Assembly (NCBI RefSeq): GCF_009828925.2
Contig: NZ_WUTY02000001.1
Coordinates: 2,386,492-2,450,491, forward strand
Direction: 5' to 3'
From: Methylicorpusculum oleiharenae
GTDB lineage: Bacteria; Pseudomonadota; Gammaproteobacteria; Methylococcales; Methylomonadaceae
Length of the DNA stretch: 64,000 bases
Positions 52,896 to 60,251 of this stretch are shown here, piece by piece; positions within the stretch are counted from its first letter, which is position 1; every line of letters begins with the position of its first letter. The notes under the pieces were generated by a model. The model was not told the DNA's origin. It ran no database searches and worked only from the letters and a program-made list of their open reading frames with translations. The position numbers and the translations under genes are program-made.

Positions 52896-53129
52896 ATGTC
52901 AAATTATAATGAAATGTTCAAATTATCCCTCAACGAAATCGATTTGATTGAACATGCCGTACGTGAACAAATCGGTTACTTATCGCAAATGAATGCCTCG
53001 CACCCGAAAACAGAAGAGGAGAAAAGCTATCAACAAATCCGTAAATTAATGGATTTGTTAGGCTCGATTCACAACCAAAAAGTGTATTACTGCCAAGTCC
53101 ACCACCGGTCTGGCATGCCGTTAGGGTAA
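52896..53129 (+). CDS. Small unknown protein
   Basis: A 77-residue soluble protein with an excellent ribosome site (AAGGAG seven bases before ATG). Mostly helical and charged in the first 60 residues (LNEIDLIEHAVREQIGYLSQM), ending in a Cys/His-rich tail (YYCQVHHRSGMPLG) that might bind a metal. No family recognised. It lies between the two copies of a 32-bp repeat, so it may have been inserted after the regulator gene by duplication. Confidence 0.6.
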   Translation: MSNYNEMFKLSLNEIDLIEHAVREQIGYLSQMNASHPKTEEEKSYQQIRKLMDLLGSIHNQKVYYCQVHHRSGMPLG

Positions 53130-53150
53130 AGCGTTAAACCCAGGGGAGTC

Positions 53151-53182
53151 TCCGCAGGACTATCGAAAACGATTCAGTGTTC
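53151..53182. repeat. 32-bp direct repeat, remnant copy
   Basis: Exact copy of 52747-52778 outside any gene; it would still read as the end of a GlxA-type regulator. Evidence of an old duplication or insertion in this spot. Confidence 0.9.
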
Positions 53183-53238
53183 ATCTGAACCCAAAAAACT
53201 TCTCGGTTAGTCATCTAAAGCTGGCGTTTGCCAAATGC

Positions 53239-53253
53239 GGGTCTCTCAGACCC
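53239..53253. promoter_or_regulatory. Hairpin just ahead of hoxX
   Basis: GGGTCT-CTC-AGACCC, extendable by AAAT/ATTT with a bulge, ends 10 bp before the GAGG ribosome site of hoxX. Could be a weak terminator of upstream transcripts or a translation control element. Confidence 0.4.
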
Positions 53254-53274
53254 ATTTAGAATGAGGTGATTAAG

Positions 53275-55074
53275 ATGCGTATTTTATTGGTTTCATCAGC
53301 TTTTTCGGGATTAACTCAGCGCTTTTATACAGAGCTTAATGATGCCGGTTATATCGTTTCGGTAGAACTTCATTTGGGCGATATACACCAATTGCTGGAG
53401 GGCGTTGCATTATTTCAACCGGATTTGATCATTTGTCCATTTTTGACGAGACGGATTCCTCAAGAGCTGTATCAAACTACGACCTGTTTGATCGTTCATC
53501 CAGGCATCAAAGGTGATAGAGGCCCTTCTTCTCTGGATTGGGCGATACAGAATGGAGAGCAGGAGTGGGGCGTCACCTTGCTGGAAGCGCGCGAGGAAAT
53601 GGATTCCGGGGATATTTGGGCGAGTAAAACCTTTCCGATGCGGATGGCTACAAAAAGCAGCCTCTTTTATCGCGAGGTGACACAGGCGGCTATTGACTGT
53701 TTGTGGGAAGCGCTGACTTACTTTGAAGCTCCGGCGTTTAAACCGGAACCACTGGATTACAGTAAACCGGATATCAAAGGCATCTTAAGACCTTTGATGA
53801 AACAACCCGATAGAATCATCGATTGGAAAAAGCACAAAACCGATGACATTTTAAAACGCATCCATGCCGCCGACGGCAGTCCGGGTTTATTGGATACCCT
53901 CTACGGAAAGCCTTTTTATCTGTTTAATGCACATAAAGCGTCCGGTTTGACCGGAAAGCCGGGCGATATCATTGCAACAGCCAATCAGGCAATTTGCCGG
54001 GCAACGGTGGATGGCGCGATCTGGATAGGCCATTTACAGCCAAAACTGGATAACGGTACCAAAGGACTCAAATTACCCGCGGCGGAGGTCTTGAAAGACC
54101 TGTTGCCCAAGCCTTTCAAAAGTCCGTTAAAGAATCTGGTGTACAAATCGATTCAATCCCTGGACATAGACTATACCCAGCCAGGCCGCCAGTTGCCGGT
54201 TCAGGAAGTGTGGTATGAACTGGATGGCGATATCGCCTATCTGAATTTTCCTTTCCATAATGGCGGGATGTGCACTGATCAATGCCGCTTGCTGTTATCG
54301 GTCTACCGTCATGTTGCAACGTTACCGGTTAATGTGATTGTGCTGATGGGGGGCGAGGAGTTCTGGTCCAATGGGATTCATCTCAATCATATCGAAAATG
54401 CCGACAGTCCGGCGGATGAATCATGGGCCAATATCAACGCGATAGATGATTTGATCTATCAGATCCTTACGACGCCGGATAAATTGACCATCTCGGCCAT
54501 GGCAGGCAATGCGGGGGCAGGGGGCGCAATTCTAGCACTCGCTTCGGATGTTGTGTTGGCACGCGACGGCATCATTTTGAATCCGCATTACAAAAATATG
54601 GGGGAACTCTACGGTTCTGAATACTGGACTTATTTGCTGCCCAAACGGGTGGGTCTGGAATTAGCCACCTCACTGACCGAGCAGCGCTTGCCTATCAGTG
54701 CCAAAGCAGCCTGGCGTATCGGACTTGTCGACAAAATGCTTGATAAACAGCATTCTATTTTTTACGCGCAAGTCAAATATGTAGCCAAAACCTATAGTGA
54801 GGACAGTACAAATTTGAGGAAAAGTTTGATTAAGAAAGCCAGAACCCGCTGTTTTGACGAAGCGGCCAAAGCTTTGGCGTCCTACAGGCAATTTGAACTC
54901 ACCCAGATGTACGACAATTTTTATGGAAATGAAGCTTACCATGAGGCAAGAAAGCGCTTTGTTTACAAACTGGGCGGTGAACTCCAGACCCCTGAAAATA
55001 TAGCCATTCACCGGCAAGCAGACCGAATGGTCAATAATAAATCCAGCTTTAACGCGTTGGTTATGAATGCCTGA
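53275..55074 (+). CDS. hoxX: HoxX-like formyl-transfer/crotonase protein
   Basis: HoxX makes CO from a formyl donor for the active-site ligand of [NiFe] hydrogenases matured under air. 599 residues from ATG 53275 (GAGG eight bases upstream; an in-frame GTG nine bases earlier lacks one). N-terminal formyltransferase-type domain with His75 and Asp81 (VHPGIKGDRGPSSLDWAI), a middle Fmt-C-like part (IIDWKKHKTDDILKRI), and a C-terminal enoyl-CoA-hydratase-like domain (ISAMAGNAGAGGAILALA, YKNMGELYGSEYWTYLLP). No hydrogenase structural or hyp gene is in the window. The next gene overlaps its end by eight bases. Confidence 0.9.
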   Translation: MRILLVSSAFSGLTQRFYTELNDAGYIVSVELHLGDIHQLLEGVALFQPDLIICPFLTRRIPQELYQTTTCLIVHPGIKGDRGPSSLDWAIQNGEQEWGVTLLEAREEMDSGDIWASKTFPMRMATKSSLFYREVTQAAIDCLWEALTYFEAPAFKPEPLDYSKPDIKGILRPLMKQPDRIIDWKKHKTDDILKRIHAADGSPGLLDTLYGKPFYLFNAHKASGLTGKPGDIIATANQAICRATVDGAIWIGHLQPKLDNGTKGLKLPAAEVLKDLLPKPFKSPLKNLVYKSIQSLDIDYTQPGRQLPVQEVWYELDGDIAYLNFPFHNGGMCTDQCRLLLSVYRHVATLPVNVIVLMGGEEFWSNGIHLNHIENADSPADESWANINAIDDLIYQILTTPDKLTISAMAGNAGAGGAILALASDVVLARDGIILNPHYKNMGELYGSEYWTYLLPKRVGLELATSLTEQRLPISAKAAWRIGLVDKMLDKQHSIFYAQVKYVAKTYSEDSTNLRKSLIKKARTRCFDEAAKALASYRQFELTQMYDNFYGNEAYHEARKRFVYKLGGELQTPENIAIHRQADRMVNNKSSFNALVMNA

Positions 55075-55846
55075 AATGGCAGAGCTATACCTCTATGTCA
55101 TGGGCGCTGAATCCGGTGCAGGTAAAAGCACTGTGTGTTTGGGTATCCTGGGTCAGTTGCTGTCTGATGGCTATGCGCCGAGTGAATTGGCCTATATCAA
55201 ACCGATGACACAATGCACGGACAGGCAGGCGGTAACGATTTTTTGTAAGCAGCAAACTATTGAACACCGGGATGCGGCCTTAATTTTCAGGAAAGGTTTT
55301 ACCCGGGATTTCATTGATGGTTTAACGCCGGATTCGACAGAACTCAAAAAACAGATTCTGCAAAAGATTTCGGATGTCGGGGCAAACAAAAAAATCGTGC
55401 TTATTGATGGCATTGGAGACCCGGCAACAGGCAGTATCATTGGGGTATCCAATGCCAGTCTGGCAAAGGCCTTTTCGGCCAGGGTCATTTTTGTAAGCCG
55501 GCCTGGTCTTGGCGCGGCAATCGATAATACCGTGCTGTGCGTTTCGTTCATCAACAGCCATGGGATAGATAGCGTGGGGCTTATAATTAACAAGTTGCCT
55601 TTGGACGACGTGGCTCAAACCAAAGCTTATCTGAGTAAGCGTCTTGCCGACCTGCTTCCCGCGTCAACTGTTTTGGGGGCTATTACGGATGACTTTCAAT
55701 TGGATAAAAAATTGACGGCGGAGGCTGTTAATCAAAGGTTTAGCACTTACGTGAAAAGCCGCGTGTTACTCGATTGGATGGGATTGGAGCCGGGTATTTC
55801 AAAGCTATCTAAACCGATGGCAGCAATTCTCGGTTTGAACTTTTAA
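55067..55846 (+). CDS. BioD/CobB-like P-loop protein coupled to hoxX
   Basis: A 259-residue soluble P-loop protein of the dethiobiotin synthetase-like type. Walker A GAESGAGKST (13-22), VLIDGIGDPATGSIIG in the place of the second switch, and LIINKLP near residue 170 resemble BioD and related ligases, but the biotin pathway genes are absent. Its start (ATG 55067, or 55076) overlaps the hoxX stop, implying a common function. It may be an ATP- or GTP-dependent partner in cofactor handling. Family membership is likely; role is inference. Confidence 0.7.
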   Translation: MPEMAELYLYVMGAESGAGKSTVCLGILGQLLSDGYAPSELAYIKPMTQCTDRQAVTIFCKQQTIEHRDAALIFRKGFTRDFIDGLTPDSTELKKQILQKISDVGANKKIVLIDGIGDPATGSIIGVSNASLAKAFSARVIFVSRPGLGAAIDNTVLCVSFINSHGIDSVGLIINKLPLDDVAQTKAYLSKRLADLLPASTVLGAITDDFQLDKKLTAEAVNQRFSTYVKSRVLLDWMGLEPGISKLSKPMAAILGLNF

Positions 55847-55853
55847 TATGGCT

Positions 55854-55963
55854 TTAAGGAGTGTCGTAAGCCTTGCGAGGAACGCCATAACCCCCTCCAT
55901 GGGGGCTTGACGCCAGCATCCCTGCTGCCGACATCCTCGCAAAGCTTAAGACGCCCTTTTTTT
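55854..55963. mobile_element. Inverted-repeat element, family E, with terminator-like end
   Basis: About 110 bp with imperfect 25-bp terminal repeats (AAGGAGTGTCGTAAGCCTT... against the reverse complement of ...AAGCTTAAGACGCCCTT) and inner hairpins CCCCC-TCCAT-GGGGG and GCCAGCATCCCTGCTG. The right arm runs into seven T, so the folded RNA should act as a terminator for the hoxX pair. Confidence 0.75.
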
Positions 55964-56049
55964 ACCGTCAAACTGGGAATTGCTGAAACGAGGGAGGAAT
56001 AGCAGAAGTTGTTTCCGACCTTATTCTAGTAATGTTTTTCAGGTGTCAA

Positions 56050-56739
56050 ATGAATAAACCAACCACGCCGCGTAAAAGACAGCATCTGGCCTTTTTATTG
56101 GGCATTGTCTTGGGTCTGGCCGGTCTGTTGTTCTTGTCGCAGATGGACCGTTTCCATATTCGTGGACCTATGAATACCGGTCATGAAGATGTCAAATGCA
56201 TGGCTTGCCATAAAGATGCGCCGGGGTCCGCCCGCCAGCAAATTCAAGCCAACCTGCAATTTGTATTAGGAAAACGCCAAAACAGCGCGAATTTTATCCA
56301 TGCTCCGGTCAGTAATAAAGAGTGTCTTGAGTGTCACGAAAGACCCAATGACAACCATCCGGTTTACCGGTTTCTTGAACCGCGTTTTCTGAAAGCCAGA
56401 CAAGCTCTGGGGCCAGATCGTTGTCTTTCCTGTCATGCTGAACATAATGGCCGACGCGTCACGCTGACCGATACAAGTTATTGCCGGAACTGCCACAAGA
56501 ATACCCAACTGAGAAAAGACCCCGTGGATGTTCCTCATGATCGATTAATCGCTCTTAATCTTTGGGACAGCTGTTTGGGTTGTCATGATTTTCACGGTAA
56601 CCATATCAGGCAGCCTGCCAAAACGGTAGAGAAAATCATTCCGCCTGAAAAAATTACCGCTTACTTTAACGGTGGTCTGTCACCTTACGGCGAACAGCGC
56701 CATCACCAGGCTAAAAAGGAGACCGATGATGGTAGATAA
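56050..56739 (+). CDS. Membrane-anchored pentaheme cytochrome c
   Basis: A 229-residue cytochrome with one N-terminal helix (LAFLLGIVLGLAGLLFL, about 13-30) and five CxxCH haem sites beginning at residues 50, 92, 125, 145 and 175, plus several non-motif histidines (NHPVYR, AEHNG, DFHGNH) that could be distal ligands. Resembles tetra/penta-haem cytochrome c3 or NapC-type proteins in style, but I cannot name the family. Start ATG 56050 with AGGTG upstream; an upstream ATG at 56032 is in frame. The stop lies 14 bp inside the following gene: a tight three-gene operon for periplasmic electron transfer. Confidence 0.8.
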   Translation: MNKPTTPRKRQHLAFLLGIVLGLAGLLFLSQMDRFHIRGPMNTGHEDVKCMACHKDAPGSARQQIQANLQFVLGKRQNSANFIHAPVSNKECLECHERPNDNHPVYRFLEPRFLKARQALGPDRCLSCHAEHNGRRVTLTDTSYCRNCHKNTQLRKDPVDVPHDRLIALNLWDSCLGCHDFHGNHIRQPAKTVEKIIPPEKITAYFNGGLSPYGEQRHHQAKKETDDGR

Positions 56740-57574
56740 AAGCAATGGAATCATCGTATTGACACTTGTTTGTTTGGCTATTTATTTATTTGTCAGTGCG
56801 CCGCCGCCGTTAGAGACGAATAAGAGCGAGGAGGCCAGTATTCCGGTGGAGCAACTGTTTAAGCTGTTACAAGCGGAAAATGCTGCCGTACGGGCGCTTT
56901 GGACACAGGAAATTGTAGGCAGCGGCACTAAGGCCGGGCTTAAATTTGATGAACATTGGCGTGATAAGGACCTGGAAGCGGGGCCTTTGCCGGCTTTGTT
57001 TCTGAGAGAAACAGCCAAGAGCCTGGAAAAAAGTCCCGTACGCATCAGTTTATTTCTGGGTTCCGATTTTCCAATCAGCCCTGATAACCGGTTTGAAGGA
57101 CTGCAACAAGACAAATTTCAGCTGCTTCGTCAGACGCAACAAGCGCAGTTTTTTTACGTGACCGATACGCATTTATATACGGGCATGTTTGCCGATGTGG
57201 CCATCGCTGAACCCTGCATCGATTGTCACAATAAACATCAACAATCCCCGAAGAGGGATTGGCGCCTGCGCGATATCATGGGCGGAACTACCTGGTTGTA
57301 TCCCGCTCCGGCCGTTTCGCTGGAAGAACTTTTTCGCGTGCTGACGGTTTTTCATCAGAGTGTCCAGGAGGCTTACAGTACCTACCTGGACAAAGTCAAA
57401 ACATTTGCCAACCCGCCGGTTCTGGGCGAGCACTGGCCGCGCGAAGGCTATTATTTACCCTCTGGCGAGGTTTTTATGCGGGAGGTTTTGGCGCGCACGG
57501 CTCCCCAAACACTCAGCTTGATTCAGCAGTCAATTCATCGCCTGGAGGTGCCAGATCATGCTAGTCATCGATAA
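56726..57574 (+). CDS. Tll0287-like (DUF3365) monoheme cytochrome
   Basis: A 282-residue periplasmic protein anchored by an N-terminal helix (IIVLTLVCLAIYLFV). It has one haem site, CIDCH at 164-168 in ADVAIAEPCIDCHNKHQQ, placed as in Tll0287-like (DUF3365) c-type haem domains, with the typical preceding sequence about 60 residues earlier (FRGLQQDKF-like). The second half (EELFRVLTVFHQSVQEAY) is helical. Overlaps both neighbours, so a complex with the pentaheme cytochrome and the membrane protein is likely. Start chosen after AAAGGAG; ATG 56729 is equally possible. Confidence 0.72.
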   Translation: MMVDKSNGIIVLTLVCLAIYLFVSAPPPLETNKSEEASIPVEQLFKLLQAENAAVRALWTQEIVGSGTKAGLKFDEHWRDKDLEAGPLPALFLRETAKSLEKSPVRISLFLGSDFPISPDNRFEGLQQDKFQLLRQTQQAQFFYVTDTHLYTGMFADVAIAEPCIDCHNKHQQSPKRDWRLRDIMGGTTWLYPAPAVSLEELFRVLTVFHQSVQEAYSTYLDKVKTFANPPVLGEHWPREGYYLPSGEVFMREVLARTAPQTLSLIQQSIHRLEVPDHASHR

Positions 57575-58097
57575 AGCCGTTGCGCCGCCGGCAAGCAAAA
57601 AATCGGGTTCAGCTACGACTAAAATCAGGGGTAAAAATTATTTTTATTTGGGGCTTATATTGATGCTGTTGCTGGGTGTTTTTATCGCTTATGAGTGGCG
57701 ATGGGCCTGGCTGAGCGAGCTGCAGGCGGATGATGTTTATAAACAGCTTTCAGGGTTTGCAATACTGACTTATCTGGCACATCAATGGCATTGTTCAGTG
57801 TTGCGCAATCGAGGCTTGATGCGGTTGGCAGGTAGGCTTATCCATCGTCACAAAGTGATCGGCAGTTTGGCGCCGCTGATTTTTTTTACCCATTCACAAA
57901 CGATAGGGTTTGGTTATTTACAGCTTTTGAGTCTGGTTTATTTTGCCCTGTTTTTCACCGGACTATTCAATGTTGAGACAATGGCTATTCGCAATGCCTG
58001 GTTTCATACTTTGTGGGTGATAGTGCATGTCACTCTGGCAACGGGGCTTTTGTTTCTGATGGGTTATCACATTTATATCAGTTATGCCTATCGATAA
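57558..58097 (+). CDS. Four-helix membrane protein with conserved-looking histidines
   Basis: A 179-residue inner-membrane protein starting 17 bp inside the previous gene. Four helices: YLGLILMLLLGVFIAYEW, then a stretch LSGFAILTYLAHQWHCSVLRN, LIFFTHSQTIGFGYLQLLSLVYF and LWVIVHVTLATGLLFLMGYHIYI. Histidines in or near helices (AHQWH, RHKVIG-flanking, FTHSQT, FHTLWVIVH, GYHIY) could ligate b-type haems and link quinones to the two cytochromes. Resembles b561- or ferric-reductase-type proteins in layout, but no family is certain. Confidence 0.65.
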   Translation: MLVIDKAVAPPASKKSGSATTKIRGKNYFYLGLILMLLLGVFIAYEWRWAWLSELQADDVYKQLSGFAILTYLAHQWHCSVLRNRGLMRLAGRLIHRHKVIGSLAPLIFFTHSQTIGFGYLQLLSLVYFALFFTGLFNVETMAIRNAWFHTLWVIVHVTLATGLLFLMGYHIYISYAYR

Positions 58098-58186
58098 GGT
58101 ATGAAAATAGTCAAGATGATATCAGGAGGCAGGTCGTTAGCCCTGCGCTAATGCCAACCGCTTTCGATTGAAGGCATCTGCGTGCA

Positions 58187-58228
58187 CCGCATCGTTCGCG
58201 ATTGATGCGGTTCGTGCCTCATCGCATC
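58187..58228. repeat. REP-like palindrome
   Basis: CCGCATC (58187-58193) pairs with GATGCGG (58204-58210), followed by TTCGTGCCTCATCGCATCCT, which is almost identical to 41314-41340 (30 of 31 bases from ATTGATG to CATCCT). Confidence 0.82.
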
Positions 58229-58568
58229 CTACGGGACTGAACACCTTTTAACAACTCGGCATCGGCAACGTCAAGATAATTCCGTTTTTGACTATCTAAC
58301 AGACGATACGAAAAAAATGTGGAGACGAAAGTAACAACCAGACAAATGATTATTACCAATTGCCGTTTAAGATTAAGCGTGAACATGAGTCACTTTGATA
58401 AGGCTAGGGAAATACAAAAAAAAGTGGGAGATGGAATGACATAGCATGACTCGTCTAGTTTGAGACTCAGGAATAGTTCCAATAAAATCGAATGGGTTGT
58501 TTTCAAGGGTCGATTTTCCGGGTTACGCCTATCGCCTGATCCTCAATACCTTTTAATTTGGAGGAACG

Positions 58569-58650
58569 GGCCATTCCCGCGATTGAACCACCTTAGATCG
58601 CAGGCATGGCTTGCTCCTACAATTGTGCCTATCAATTGATTGGAATGGCC
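58569..58650. repeat. Inverted-repeat unit, family F
   Basis: GGCCATTCC (58569-58577) and GGAATGGCC (58642-58650) bound a unit with an inner GCAGGCATGGCTTGCTCCTACA palindrome fragment similar in style to Pseudomonas REP units. It lies before the 3' end of the HD-GYP gene. Confidence 0.6.
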
Positions 58651-58691
58651 TTAACTTAACGGCATAATGACTGTCAGGATGAAGGGACGCC

Positions 58692-60251
58692 TCACTCGAT
58701 GGTTTTGACGGCATTCTCAATCGTTTGATCGAATCCTCCATTATCCAATACGTTTAAAAAAGCGGCGACTACGGCGGGGTCAAATTGTGTTCCGGCTCCG
58801 GAGGCGATGTTTTCTCTCGCGTCCTGGGTGCTCCACGGCTGTTTGTAAGGCCTCCAGCTTATCATTGCGTCAAATACGTCCGCGACTGAAACAATCCGGG
58901 CAGCAAGCGGTAATCCCGAAGACATCAGGCCTTGCGGATAACCTCTGCCATCCCAGCGTTCATGGTGAAACAAGGCTATTTGCCGCGCCAGATCAAAGGC
59001 CGTATCGTGACCCAGAATATTGGCCCCCAGTGTAGTATGTGTTTTGATGATTTCAAATTCTTCCGTCGTCAACTTGCCGGGTTTTGACAGAATATAATCA
59101 GGAATCCCGACTTTTCCCACATCATGCAGACGGCTCGCTTTGCCGTAGCAACAGGCTTCATTTTTATCAACATTCATGGCTAGCGCGGTCGCATGAGTGT
59201 AATGATCAAGCCGATTGACATGTCCGCCGGTCGCTTTGTCTTTGTATTCGGCTACTTCAGCCAGCATGTCAATTGCGCTTTCAAATGAATTGAGTATAGT
59301 GCTGTGCAGTTCGAAATTTTCCAGGGCTTGCGAACATTGGCGGGCAAAGATAGTAATCAGGCTGCGGTCAATCTGGGATAAAGCCTCGATAGGTTCAACA
59401 TAGATATAGCCGACCGGCTTGCCGGCTATGCTTAACGGAAGGACTTCCGCTTTGTCGCGTAATTGCGTTATCGGTTGATCGTAAAGAATTCTGTTGACGC
59501 ATTGCTGATGGATTTCATCAAAACGCGGGTTATCGACAAAATGATCGGTGTAGGCTCTGATCTTGATTTCATCATTATTGATGGTCGTGATGACGCCTTC
59601 CAATGAACCCATATAGGTGGTGGGCGAGAGTCTGCAAAGTCCGATTACCTGGGTCAACATACCGTTAAAAAAATTGGATAAATGGCTATGGCCCAGATTA
59701 TAGATAGCCGGTGTGGCATTTAATACGCACTCTAAACCGAGACGATTGGTGTTAATAGTTTGCAGGTCACGAAAGGCTTTTAATGCTGAGCGAACCGTCG
59801 TGTATAGCCGCGATGCCGTCAGTTCGGTTTTATCTTTGTAATCGTCTATGTCGTAATGATCAATGACATAACGTTCCGGGGCTATTCCGGGCTGGCCGGT
59901 GCGGATAACGATCCGGATCATGTCGTTATTAAGCTGATATCGAATATGATCAACCAGTTTCAGTCCGGCATCATCGGTCTCCATCACTACATCAATTAAT
60001 GCCATGGCGATATCGTCATGTTTTGTCAGTTGGTCCAGCGCTTCCTGCGCCGAACCGGCTTCGATAAATTCAATAGAACGATTGGCAAACGTAAAGTCAC
60101 GCAGACTGATGCGCGTCAACGTGCGGATATCCAATTCGTCATCGACAATCAGAATCTTCCAGAAATACCGCCCCGTTTCGCTGTCGGGAGGCTGGTTATG
60201 ACCGCTGTTATCTTCGCTTGGGTCAGGGTTTGAGCGACGGATTAGCTTCAT
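58692..60251 (-). CDS. Response regulator with DUF3369 and HD-GYP domains
   Basis: A 519-residue regulator that probably degrades cyclic-di-GMP when phosphorylated. Receiver domain 32-160 with Asp87 as phosphoacceptor (ALIDVVME), a DUF3369 sensor-like domain (about 170-315, LNATPAIYNLG, GLCRLSPTTYMGSLEG), and an HD-GYP domain (about 325-500) with HDVGK at 376-380 and HHERWDGRGYP at 429-439. Its start overlaps the histidine kinase gene by 29 bp, so they are cognate partners. Confidence 0.95.
   Translation of the reverse strand: MKLIRRSNPDPSEDNSGHNQPPDSETGRYFWKILIVDDELDIRTLTRISLRDFTFANRSIEFIEAGSAQEALDQLTKHDDIAMALIDVVMETDDAGLKLVDHIRYQLNNDMIRIVIRTGQPGIAPERYVIDHYDIDDYKDKTELTASRLYTTVRSALKAFRDLQTINTNRLGLECVLNATPAIYNLGHSHLSNFFNGMLTQVIGLCRLSPTTYMGSLEGVITTINNDEIKIRAYTDHFVDNPRFDEIHQQCVNRILYDQPITQLRDKAEVLPLSIAGKPVGYIYVEPIEALSQIDRSLITIFARQCSQALENFELHSTILNSFESAIDMLAEVAEYKDKATGGHVNRLDHYTHATALAMNVDKNEACCYGKASRLHDVGKVGIPDYILSKPGKLTTEEFEIIKTHTTLGANILGHDTAFDLARQIALFHHERWDGRGYPQGLMSSGLPLAARIVSVADVFDAMISWRPYKQPWSTQDARENIASGAGTQFDPAVVAAFLNVLDNGGFDQTIENAVKTIE

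Larger units (their letters stand above)
58098..58691. other. 594-bp repeat-rich gap
   Basis: Contains a REP-like unit (58187-58228) related to those at 41048-41338, an AT-rich middle without a gene, and a small inverted-repeat unit (58569-58650). No coding frame of note. Confidence 0.6.
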
